A DNA stretch of 64,000 bases from Aphrocallistes beatrix (taxonomy: Eukaryota; Porifera; Hexactinellida; Sceptrulophora; Aphrocallistidae). The position numbers were made by a program, and so were the translations under genes. The DNA is taken from positions 434,001 to 498,000 of the forward strand of contig OY725501.1 in NCBI GenBank assembly GCA_963281255.1. The letters are read 5' to 3'. Each line of letters begins with the position of its first letter. Position 1 is the first letter of the stretch. The notes under the pieces are model-generated. The model ran no database searches and had not been told where the DNA came from. It was given only the letters and a program-made list of their open reading frames with translations. Positions 44,290-53,501 of the stretch are shown one piece after another.

Positions 44290-44829
44290 TATAAAGTTGT
44301 GCCCAATTACCTTAGGATATATCTGCATTAAATTATTTTTGTTTTAATTATAGGATTTAGAGACACTTACTATCCTCAAAGTTTGATTCGTGTAAGTTTT
44401 GATTAATTTCCATTGAATTTTACTGTCACAATTTTAGATATCTTCCCAGGAGGTATTCCAACATCAGAGATCGATAGTTAGCTGAAAGGGCAAATTTGAG
44501 CGTCGTGACAGATCGAGTTGTTTACTGTTGACAAGAGTTTTTCTATACTTTTTCATTCTATGACAAATAGTATTCCTTATTTCATCATAAGAAACCTGAT
44601 AGACTGTATTTAATGTGGATCTTACATCACTGCATATATTAATTACAACTTATAGTTGAAGAGATCCTTCTTGAGGACATCCATCAGCTATTATTAAACT
44701 TATGGATCGTACATCATATCCAATATTAAACATTGGAATGGTGTACGTTTCGTAGTTATCTATAAATAGAGGAAGATAAGTAAGGTAGTACTAACCTGTT
44801 AAAAACAAAAACAGTAATAAACAAAAAAT

Positions 44830-45459
44830 ATGGCGTTCCAAGTGGCTAATAATACTCCTCCTCAAATTTTCATAGATTTAAGAGCATTCGAAAATTTGAT
44901 TCGAAATTTCGCAGATGCAATTGAAAACCAAAGTGGCGAAAAGCAGGAACCAAAAGTAAGAGACTTAGATGCCAAAGTGGAAGGGGACTACTATCAACTG
45001 AGACAAAACATGCAAGAAAGCAAAACAAAGCTACACGATGCTAATTTGAAAGTTTTGGAAGAGAAAGAGAGACAAGCGGAACGAGATTATTTGGATGCAA
45101 AACGTAAGCTTGCGGTGTGGAAGAAACATTTTGGTCTGAGCTCAGAACTTACTGGAGCCATAGCCAAAAGACTTCCACATGCCAAAAATCAGCTTTCTGT
45201 GCCTGGCAGTTTCTTCAATCAATTCGTTACAGATATATATATATATACGTATATATATATATACAAGCGCGCTTCGCTTGCTTGCGCTGCGCGGCTGGCG
45301 GACACTTCGTGTCCGCCGGAGGCTCCCTTCGGTCGCCTGGAGGTGACATTGGTTAATTATAAGGGAGATAACATCTCTAAATATGTCCATCTTAGTGTTA
45401 AAACCGATTTCACTCGAAAAATCACCAAATTTGTCAATTTTAAATTTTTTGATGCGTAA
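44830..45459 (+). CDS. Small coiled-coil ORF running into repeats
   Basis: The frame opens at an ATG in AAATATGGCG and is 209 codons long. Residues 1-105 look protein-like and predict a helical, charged coiled coil (KVRDLDAKVEGDYYQLRQ, EEKERQAERDYLDAKRK). From about residue 110 it enters a segment (ELTGAIAKRLPHAKNQ) that is duplicated at 45661, then a TA microsatellite (YIYTYIYIYK) and a GC-rich hairpin island. The last 70 codons are therefore probably not genuine. It may be a fragment of a repeat-borne gene or of a real gene whose end was displaced. No family recognised. Confidence 0.35.
   Translation: MAFQVANNTPPQIFIDLRAFENLIRNFADAIENQSGEKQEPKVRDLDAKVEGDYYQLRQNMQESKTKLHDANLKVLEEKERQAERDYLDAKRKLAVWKKHFGLSSELTGAIAKRLPHAKNQLSVPGSFFNQFVTDIYIYTYIYIYKRASLACAARLADTSCPPEAPFGRLEVTLVNYKGDNISKYVHLSVKTDFTRKITKFVNFKFFDA
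45139..45245 (+). repeat. Direct repeat unit 1
   Basis: About 100 bp (CTCAGAACTTACTGGAGCCA ... CAATCAATTCGTTACAGATA) repeated almost exactly at 45661-45765 and, for its last 35 bases, inverted at 5106-5140. Each copy ends in a TA microsatellite. Confidence 0.85.
45263..45350 (+). other. GC-rich hairpin island
   Basis: A sharply GC-rich island in AT-rich DNA. It contains GGCGGACACTTCGTGTCCGCC, a near-perfect hairpin with a TTCG loop, flanked by two more stem-like blocks (AAGCGCGCTTCGCTTGC and GGAGGCTCCCTTCGGTCGCC). Confidence 0.7.
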
Positions 45460-45660
45460 TGATGACGTCATAACAAATGATGAGTCATCATTTTTTGATG
45501 AAAGTCGCATCATATGTGAGGTATGTTAGTATACAGATTCTATTAAAATTTCAGCCTTCTATCTCCTATAATGGCTGAGTTATGCCCGAATAACTGTGTT
45601 GCTTAACTTTTAAAAATGTGACAATGACGTCATAATTCCATGATGAGTCGACATTTTGCT

Positions 45661-45765
45661 CTGAACTCAGAACTTACTGGAGCCATAGCCAAAAGACTCC
45701 CACATGCCAAAAATCAGCCTTCTGCGCCATGCAGTTTCTTCAATCAATTCGTTACAGATATATAT
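45661..45765 (+). repeat. Direct repeat unit 2
   Basis: Second copy of the segment at 45139. It ends in the TA microsatellite in which the foldback element at 45780 is inserted. Confidence 0.85.
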
Positions 45766-45779
45766 ACGTATATATATAT

Positions 45780-46572
45780 GTTACAGGGTATCTGTAAAAT
45801 CAGGGTAATTGTAATTACCCTGATTTTTTTAGGGTAATTGTAATTACCCTGGTTCAATCAGGGTAATTGTAATTACCCTAACTTTTTCAGGGTAATTGTA
45901 ATTACAGTATAACCTCCATAAGTGGGGGAGCATGGGACGGGATAAAACTGGTTTATCCCCCATTCCCCGGTTAAAATTCAATTATAATTTTCTAGATGAG
46001 AATATCTAACAGCCTATTTGAAACTTGTAGAATTTCAGAAAATACATAGTACATAGTACATATAACACACCCATTAATGTACCAGTTGAGTTTTATAAGT
46101 TACACAATTACATTTAGAAAACTCCACTTCCTAATATGGTACTTAGGTGGTATAATTGTTAACTTATAGTATGGAAGGGGGCGAATTCAGGGGGGGAAAT
46201 TCAGGGTGGGCAATGTTACCTGTTACAATGCAACTGTCAATTGAGGAATCCTATTAATTGGACAATTGCTCTTAGGTGAGCTAAATTGTGTTTCCCGTAC
46301 TTGTGTATTACAGGCTGAGCAAATCTGGATGGACATGTGAAAATGGCCCAAGTAGCGCCTATACAAATGATCCACTATACAATGAGTGGTCACTATAATT
46401 AACCTAAAAAAACAAAGTAATTACAATTACCCTGAAAAAAGTCAGGGTAATTACAATTACCCTGAAAAAGTCAGGGTAATTACAATTACCCTGATTGAAC
46501 CAGGGTAATTACAATTACCCTAAAAAAATCAGGGTAATTACAATTACCCTGATTTTACAGATACCCTGTAAC
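45780..46572 (+). mobile_element. Foldback element with arms of a repeated palindromic 20-mer
   Basis: The left arm (45780-45904) and right arm (46414-46572) are inverted copies starting GTTACAGGGTATCTGTAAAA. By eye they differ at one position over about 124 bp. Each arm has four to six units of AGGGTAATTGTAATTACCCT, whose halves AGGGTAATT and AATTACCCT pair around a GT centre. The interior (45905-46413) is unrelated and includes the start of a CAGTATAACCTCC element. It is inserted in a TA microsatellite, so the TSD cannot be measured. No coding capacity. Confidence 0.9.
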
Positions 46573-47853
46573 ATATATATATACACAATAATCGAGTTTT
46601 AATAGTAAGGATATACAGTTCTCTTCAAATCCATGTTTTTTCTAATTTTTCAACAAAATAATATTTATTCTTCTGAAATACGAGGTATAGCAAGTGTTTT
46701 CTAGTCATATACGTAGTATATTCAGAGAACACTGAAAATTACCAATTCTTTTAGTACATACCACGTTAAATTAATCCCAAATCCTCATTTCTACCAATTA
46801 CTACTAATATCGACATGGGTTAACCGATTTACTGTCCTGAATGAAACCAAAATAACCGAGCCCTGCTTAATATGATTAAACCCCAGTCCTGTACCAGCTT
46901 TAACTAAGGAAATTAATGAATATCGTGATGTAACCATCAACTCACTAGATATCATTTTTCTCTAGTCTAAACATTTCAGAAAGTCCATGAAAATTATGTA
47001 ATTCACTGCTCATTATATCTGGAAAACATTGTCTTAAAAGTAGTTGGTACAGTAATATCCAACCTAACTAAATCTGGATCGTACATCATTGTATTTGCAT
47101 ATATTTTAGGAAAAAAACATCTTGGCCAATTCTTAGTTGTGAGAATCATTTCTTAAGGATAATACATAATTTCTTATTCTAATTGTGGAAAATGAAATTC
47201 AATCAAGGAATACGAACTTAGCTCCCATAATGAAATAGTAAACAGTTCTAAACCTATAGTAGGATAGCTATAGCGTATAAGGTAGTAGGTACCTACCTAC
47301 CTACCTATGCACTGGAAAATTGGTCTGGGGGACCAATTTTACATGGAATTTTGGGAAACTGGGTCAATTTTCCAAGGGACCAAAATGTTCGTGACAGTCC
47401 TATACCATCCTTTTATATCTAATATTTTAGTAAAACATATGCTTCATATCAGGAAAAATATTACTACTAAGATAAATTAGGTAATATAATTTGAATATCT
47501 TTGAAGAAAATTTTAAATTATTAATAGATATTCGATGTTTGGAGCACGTAGATACAGTCGAAGTTGTCCCGTATATTTTGTCCGCCGTTTTTGTCTCCGT
47601 AAAAACTTTTGTATCAGTACTACTAACTCCATCACAATATAGTCAGTGTTTTGTCGCCTAAACCGTGAAATCAATTGACCAAAAATAACCTACTTCGACT
47701 GTTTATCATAATTTGCTTTAAGTTCAATCGATTCGATTGAAATAATGTTTTGCAGGTATAATTATGCGAAGGTATAGTCGTATTCGGGTTTTTTTCTTTT
47801 TAATAATATCTAAAATTGGGCACTAAATACAATTCGCTAAAGAAGAACTCAGT
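46573..47853. other. AT-rich spacer downstream of BMS1
   Basis: Holds a family Y element (47310-47395) and a worn CAGTCGAAGTTG-type element (about 47553-47705). No exon recognised. Confidence 0.55.
47310..47395 (-). mobile_element. Family Y palindromic element, short copy
   Basis: CACTGGAAAATTGGTC to GGGACCAAAATGTTCGTGAC; related to 27767-27909 in inverse orientation. Confidence 0.72.
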
Positions 47854-50800
47854 TTATTTCCTTCCTTTCCGTTCTTGCTTGCCGACTTTCCTATAGAAAG
47901 CCTTCTTCCTCTGTTTTGTATTCTGTAAACGTTTCAACTGGACTTTCTTCTGAGCTTTCATCGCACCATCTCGTCTTTGTTTGCTTTCAACTTTCCTCTT
48001 TCGCAGATGCTCATTGTGGCCAGCACGAAGTTGTTGGAACATTTTGAACACCTTTTGCTCACTAGGTTCCAATATAACTGCCTTGGCTTTCGTATTCATT
48101 AATCCTTTACTGCGAATGGAGTATTTGGGTTTACTCTTAAAAGGTAGATCTTTCTCTAATTTACGAGGGATTTTTAGAGGTGGAAATTTAGGCGTGATTC
48201 TTTCAACCTTTTTGTATATTGAATCTTTATTGTACGGAATAGACAGGTTTTTCTCTCTACGAATTTCAGCAACCGTTTTCATACCGGACCACTCGTGGTC
48301 TAATAAATTACAAACCGGATTGTAATACCGTGGAAGGTCAACTTGGTACCAAGCGCGTAAAAAAACAATATCAGACATTAGTATTTTATCTTCAAAAGTT
48401 GCGCGAAAACAGCCAGGTGGCTTGGAAATACTGCGTTTTATCTGTCCGCGAATTCCGCTGACAGTTTGCAAGTTTGAACGTTCGAATTTCGCGACTTCCA
48501 ATGCCGAGTTAAACATGTCTTTAATAAAGGCTGTGTTTTTGTAGATCTTGAAAGGAGTGCCTGTCAATTTCAACTTTTTAACAACATTAATCGATTGTGA
48601 GTTCTCCAGAGCAATTCCAGTTAAAGAGACTCGAAATGCGGTTTGTGAATTCGCGGTTAACTTCTGCACAGCTAACACCCCTGTACCTGGACTGGTGACA
48701 GGCCCATTAAAAACCGCACAACAATGCGAATGTTCCGGTGTGTATTTTAACATACGTCGACGCATATTATGCTCTTCAATGTAGTAAATGGGCAAAGTTT
48801 GGAAACGCCGCCAGCCTAAACTAACTATAATGGGATCACGTGTTTTTAACACTTTCTTGTGCCATCGATGTTGCTTGATACGTGCGTGTATGAAACAGTT
48901 CGTATTCAGTTCCTGGGGAGAGAGAGTGCCCATTATTAGTGGTGTGTTTGGTTGGATATTCTGTACAAACTCGCATGGAACTGATTCAATTGTAACACGT
49001 ACATATGAACCAGTTTGGTAGCCAATGAATGGAGCTGATTCCTCCATAGTAAATTCTTCTTTGTTGATTAATTCTTGTTGAGCAGATTGTTGCTTCATTT
49101 CTGTAAAAAAGTCAGATTTCTCCTTGGACGAAGCCTTTGTTGTCTTTTCTTCAACTTCTATTTCTACATTTAAATGGTCGCTTTCTGAATCAGAATTCTG
49201 ATCAGGGTTCATCGGTTCAATTTCATTTCCTTCTCCATCCAATTCTGTAAAACTCTTTGTATAGTCACCATCATTTGTAGCAAAATCTTCTTGAAATTTC
49301 ACACTTTTTCTAGGGCTAACGAAGAGATTTTTAATTTCTTGACAAACTTGTTCTTCATCAAAATTCAGTTTAAACACCCCTGCTGAAAAGCTGTCGTCAT
49401 TTTCATGATTTTTTTCATTTCTCACTATAAAAAGATCAGCTAATAAAGAAGAATTTTCCTTCTCGTATTCTCTCTGCAAAAAATTGTGTTCCTTTTTTTT
49501 GTAAATATGATCTTGAAGATTTGCATGACTGCCCAAACGCCGTTGAAGATATTCTTTGTACATTTTAGACCAACTTTCGCCAGTAATTAACTTCTTATAA
49601 CCTTTTTCTATTACCTTTGTCGATTCATTCATTGTATCTGTGGAAAAATCGTTTAACTGATCTGAATCGCTATCTGAAACACTATCTTCAATTTCGGTAT
49701 CAGTAGAAACATCGCTTTCACTCGAGCTTTCACCATCACTAAGATCATTTTCGCGGCTTTTCACACTATCATTATCATCACTATCAGCTCTATTCTTCTC
49801 ACCTTCACCAACAGAATCGCTATCAATTTCACACATTTGATTCGAGTTACCAAACAAAGCGAAACCACTCGAATCTGCCATTTTATCATCCACAGTTGTG
49901 CTTGTGTGTAAAATGGCAGAAATAAGATCATTACTCGGTTCTGAACGTACGTTTTTTGCTGGCAAATCAACGTAAATCGCATCTTTATCCAAACTTAACT
50001 GTCCTAAACCGCAATTCGGTGCGTAAATTAATCTTTGTTTCTCATTCAAATTCCTTCGCTTTTTGACAGCATCAGGTAATGGGCATGGATCCTCTAACAT
50101 TTTGACTTCAGAGATAGAATAATCCCCACAGCCTGGAATATGGACCCAAGAATTCTCCGGTAAATTAGTACCACGGACATAACCATACAATGCAATGTTA
50201 CGGCTATTCAACGGCTGAAGACGTAGGTCTTCATGAGGTGTCAAATCCTCCATTCGATCAGCTAGGAAAAACGCATGTGACAGTCGCCATTGAATGGGGT
50301 GGAAACGCATGACCGAAATAAACCGGGATAAATTATGTATCTCCATACTCGGGTACATATCACCGTTCAAGATACCGGATAGATAGAAAACTTTCGCACC
50401 TTGGTATATTTCTGTCCAGAAACGATGGCGGAGATCTTTTTTCGCGCGGCGTAACGTTTTCTGACGCGGAATCAAATCGAGATGGGTCAGAACACCCATT
50501 ACCTGAGGGAAACCGTGAACTTGAAGGATGTTAATGAATTCAAATGTCTCGATTTCAAAGCCAAAGCTTGCATCAATCAACAGAAGGCATAAATCTGCGA
50601 TTTTTGCCACGTCTATCATGCTACACATATCATTTTCAACCTCTATAAAGGTGATACGTCGGTTACGTCCTGAAACAACTGTAATAGGACCAAATACACT
50701 CTTCAAATTCTGTCGCGTATAGTTTTTAACTAGAGACCGTATCAAAGTACTTTTGCCTACTTTAGGCGGGCCAATGACGGCAACAATATAAGGCGGTGTG

Positions 50801-51027
50801 TTGAAACTACTGACAGTGGGTTCAGACTGTGGTACATGGTGGCGTTTGGTGTCCTTATCAAGGCTATGACGTATAGAACGAGCTGCTCGAGTGCTAGACT
50901 TGAAAGCGAAAGCTTTTTTGTTTTGAGGTTTATTTTTCGGCTTTTCTTTGTCGGTTTTTAGCTTCTTCTTGACTGCTGAAGGTCCAGAATGGCGTTTTCT
51001 GTGCGGTTTGTTTCCTTGATCTTCCAT
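47854..51027 (-). CDS. BMS1: Ribosome biogenesis GTPase BMS1
   Basis: 1057 residues in one exon. BMS1 is a nucleolar GTPase of the small-subunit processome that works with RCL1 in 18S rRNA maturation (family knowledge). A basic N-terminus (residues 1-65) is followed by the GTPase domain: P-loop GPPKVGKS at 86-93, GPITVVSGRNRRITFIE, and THLD at 181-184 in place of NKxD, which is usual for BMS1. A long acidic Ser/Asp/Glu linker lies in the middle (about 390-690). The conserved C-terminal domain has FIHARIKQHRWHKKVLKTRD, SLGWRRFQTLPIYY, CAVFNGPVTSPGTGVLAV and PPGCFRATFEDKILMSD. The tail is very basic (KRKVESKQRRDGAMKAQKKV, ending ERKGRK). It is shorter than yeast (about 1183) and human (about 1282), mainly through the linker. 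A tandem repeat begins about 9 bp upstream of the ATG. Confidence 0.97.
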   Translation of the reverse strand: MEDQGNKPHRKRHSGPSAVKKKLKTDKEKPKNKPQNKKAFAFKSSTRAARSIRHSLDKDTKRHHVPQSEPTVSSFNTPPYIVAVIGPPKVGKSTLIRSLVKNYTRQNLKSVFGPITVVSGRNRRITFIEVENDMCSMIDVAKIADLCLLLIDASFGFEIETFEFINILQVHGFPQVMGVLTHLDLIPRQKTLRRAKKDLRHRFWTEIYQGAKVFYLSGILNGDMYPSMEIHNLSRFISVMRFHPIQWRLSHAFFLADRMEDLTPHEDLRLQPLNSRNIALYGYVRGTNLPENSWVHIPGCGDYSISEVKMLEDPCPLPDAVKKRRNLNEKQRLIYAPNCGLGQLSLDKDAIYVDLPAKNVRSEPSNDLISAILHTSTTVDDKMADSSGFALFGNSNQMCEIDSDSVGEGEKNRADSDDNDSVKSRENDLSDGESSSESDVSTDTEIEDSVSDSDSDQLNDFSTDTMNESTKVIEKGYKKLITGESWSKMYKEYLQRRLGSHANLQDHIYKKKEHNFLQREYEKENSSLLADLFIVRNEKNHENDDSFSAGVFKLNFDEEQVCQEIKNLFVSPRKSVKFQEDFATNDGDYTKSFTELDGEGNEIEPMNPDQNSDSESDHLNVEIEVEEKTTKASSKEKSDFFTEMKQQSAQQELINKEEFTMEESAPFIGYQTGSYVRVTIESVPCEFVQNIQPNTPLIMGTLSPQELNTNCFIHARIKQHRWHKKVLKTRDPIIVSLGWRRFQTLPIYYIEEHNMRRRMLKYTPEHSHCCAVFNGPVTSPGTGVLAVQKLTANSQTAFRVSLTGIALENSQSINVVKKLKLTGTPFKIYKNTAFIKDMFNSALEVAKFERSNLQTVSGIRGQIKRSISKPPGCFRATFEDKILMSDIVFLRAWYQVDLPRYYNPVCNLLDHEWSGMKTVAEIRREKNLSIPYNKDSIYKKVERITPKFPPLKIPRKLEKDLPFKSKPKYSIRSKGLMNTKAKAVILEPSEQKVFKMFQQLRAGHNEHLRKRKVESKQRRDGAMKAQKKVQLKRLQNTKQRKKAFYRKVGKQERKGRK

Positions 51028-51035
51028 AACGGAGA

Positions 51036-51425
51036 CTAAATTAACATTGAAATGATCTAACAGTGGATTATAATGGACTGATTGAATGGCTGGTATTGCT
51101 ACACTATATTGTATATACTACATATATAGATATATCCAATCATATATAAATTAACATTGAAATGGTCTAACAATGGATTATAATGGATTAACTAAATGGC
51201 TGTATTGTTACTCTATGAATATAGTACTTATATATATACGTATATATGTACTTGAATCATATATAAATTAACATTGAGATGATATAACAATGGATTATAA
51301 TGAACTAATTGAATGGCTGTATTGCTACTATATAGTATATACTATATATATATATACTCGAATCATATATATAAATTAACATTGAAATGATATAACAATG
51401 GATTATAATGGACTAATTGGCTTTA
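51036..51425 (-). repeat. Tandem array (about 110-bp units) upstream of BMS1
   Basis: Four units sharing AAATTAACATTGAAATGATC and AACAATGGATTATAATGGAC. The motif TTAACATTGA starts at 51041, 51151, 51268 and 51376 (spacings 110, 117, 108), and the units are separated by TA-rich text. A fifth unit is displaced to about 52345-52412 by MITE insertions. It covers the presumed BMS1 promoter and 5' leader. Confidence 0.88.
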
Positions 51426-51436
51426 GCTATACTCAT

Positions 51437-52125
51437 AGTAGAACCTCTATTAGTGGGGTCTCTATATTTGGGGAACCTCTCTCTTTATGTGGGGCAAATT
51501 TAGGCCATCTTTATTCATTTCCATACAAATGAACCTCTATTAGTGGGGAATAGGGGAGATAAAAATGTAAGAATTTATTTTGCCATTAGAATTAACCTCT
51601 CTAATTGGGGGTAAAGTGATGAAAGAGTGGTTATCTGGACACAATTTGTAGTTCGTTATAAGGTTGTGTCTTAAATTAACCTGGCCTGAACTAGAAAGTA
51701 ATTTTCAGATCATCTGGGCTGACAATATTTTGATCCAAATATCAGAAAATGAGCGAAATATATGTATTATAGACCTAAAATGACAAAAAATGACTTGAAT
51801 TTACTGTAAATGGATTTTTTAAAACATTTTGGCTAAATCACTACAGTCAGGGTAGCTTGTTGTGAACCACCAGGGGACCAAAAAATCTGTTCATAATAGA
51901 GATACTTCATATTAAGCGAACTTGATTCAATACAAATCCTATCTAAAAAATGAAATTGGGACCAGGAGGTTAGTTCATAATAAACGAATGTTCATATTAA
52001 GCGGGTTCATAATAAGCGCCCCTCACTGTATTGTGATTATTGTACACAATCATAAGTGAGGAACAGGGGAGTAGGCACATTTTAGCCGTCCCAAGCTCCC
52101 CCATCTATGGAGGTTCCACTTTATA
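51437..52125 (+). mobile_element. Element with AACCTCTATTAGTGGGG ends, carrying a nested MITE
   Basis: AGTAGAACCTCTATTAGTGG at the left pairs with CATCTATGGAGGTTCCACT at the right. AACCTCTATTAGTGGGG recurs inside. The family F element at 51842 lies within it. The ends are partly worn, so the outer border is tentative. Confidence 0.65.
51842..52030 (-). mobile_element. Family F MITE
   Basis: TACAGTCAGGGTAGCTTGTT to AAGCGCCCCTCACTGTA, about 189 bp, TA flanks. Confidence 0.88.
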
Positions 52126-52138
52126 TACTATATAGATA

Positions 52139-52327
52139 TACAGTCAGGGTCGCTTATTATGAACCCGCTTAATATGAACATTCGTTTATAATGAACTAAC
52201 CTCCTGGTCCCAATTTCATTTTTTAGAAAGGATTTGTATTGAACCAAGTTCGCTTAATATGAAGTATCTCTATTATGAACATATTTTTTGGTCCCCTGAT
52301 GGTTCACAACAAGCGACCCTGACTGTA
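52139..52327 (+). mobile_element. Family F MITE, intact
   Basis: TACAGTCAGGGTCGCTTATT to AAGCGACCCTGACTGTA, about 189 bp. It lies between the displaced fifth tandem unit and the rest of the BMS1 upstream array. Confidence 0.92.
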
Positions 52328-52417
52328 CTTGTATAATATGTAGTAAATTAACATTGAAATGATCTAACAATGGATTATAATGGACTAAATGAATGACTGT
52401 ATTGCTCTAGAATTTAA

Positions 52418-52515
52418 AAAAATATTTTGTATTAGCTTCTATGTGTGAGAGCTATTCCGGCCTGCCAAAAGTGGCCCGATTAAGCGGTTGACCATATTAA
52501 GCGGAGTCGACTGTA
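52418..52515 (+). mobile_element. Family A MITE, right half only
   Basis: Begins mid-element (TATTTTGTATTAGCTTCTAT) and ends AAGCGGAGTCGACTGTA. Confidence 0.82.
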
Positions 52516-52567
52516 TTTCCATTGTAATACTGTACAATCTGATACTCAACAAGGGTTGAATAACAGG

Positions 52568-52772
52568 CACGTATACATGCCAACTTCAGCCATGATAAAT
52601 TGGGACGGGCGGCGTTGAATTTCGCGGACATGGCGGGAAGCAATATAAAAGTATTATACATGGACTCCAAAAAAACGGGACATAAAGTAATGGGGAAATT
52701 TCATGTAAAAACGGGACACTCCAGAAAATTACCCCATAAAAAGAGATTAAAATGTGGGACGTCCCGCCAAAA
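52568..52772 (+). repeat. Family O repeat
   Basis: TACATGCCAACTTCAGCCAT at the left; GGGACGTCCCGCCAAAAGC near the right. Same text as the copies at 21961 and 25137. Confidence 0.72.
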
Positions 52773-53081
52773 GCTTCGAGTAAGGCTATAGTCAACTTAA
52801 GAAGTATATAATTATTCAAAATATGAACAAAATAGACACTAATCAAATCGAGTTTTGACGTCATTATCTGTGATAGGCTTCTCTAGTGGTGTGGTTTTGA
52901 GGACAAGTTTCAGTTCATCTGGATTTTTATCGTAATCCTTGTTCAATGATTTCAGGAATGGAGGATAGATATAGAATGCACTAGCTACACTCAGGAATGT
53001 GACTATAATGAAATCTGTACGCGTAATTCCCCTCATACGGATTAATCTAATTCTGTCAAAAGAATCTGTTTCAATTAATAA

Positions 53082-53200
53082 AGTGGAGTTTCCGAATAAC
53101 GGACACATTAGGGATATGGCCTTTGCCCGTTGTAGAGAGATGTTCACTTCTCGGAGAATACTTAACTATTGCATACGTATATGGTAAATTCATTTTGTGC
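53082..53200 (+). mobile_element. Family G MITE fragment
   Basis: AGTGGAGTTTCCGAATAACG, CGTTGTAGAGAGATGTTCAC and CATACGTATATGGTAAATTC as in the copy at 61408; right part missing. Confidence 0.75.
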
Positions 53201-53501
53201 TATGAGACTTTTATACTGCGACATACAGTATTCAGTGGTCCCTAACACCACAAAGTAAAACTGGGTATGCATCTGGCTATATCCCTGGTTCATATAACTC
53301 AGAACAATACACAGATATTATATCAATAAATCCTTGCTAACTAATAACAAAATATATTAAAAATATCCACAAACGATAATAGTAAATCTCAATAATAAAT
53401 GAGATTTCACCCTAACCAAAATATCTAAACCAATTTCTCCACACACACTCCTAGTAGTAATAGCTTCCTACACTAAATACTTGACACTATTAGCTACAGA
53501 A

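Larger units (their letters stand above)
43428..44829. other. Spacer with two family A MITEs
   Basis: Apart from the MITEs at 43583 and 44113 this is AT-rich sequence in which I see nothing. Confidence 0.55.

Noticed and set aside
45780..45904. Regular short repeats that might be taken for a CRISPR array
   Set aside because: Spacers are short, low in complexity and repeated in inverted order in the other arm; this is a foldback element in a eukaryotic genome.
47981..50722. Open frames overlapping BMS1 in other frames
   Set aside because: They follow from the codon use of BMS1 and show no domain.
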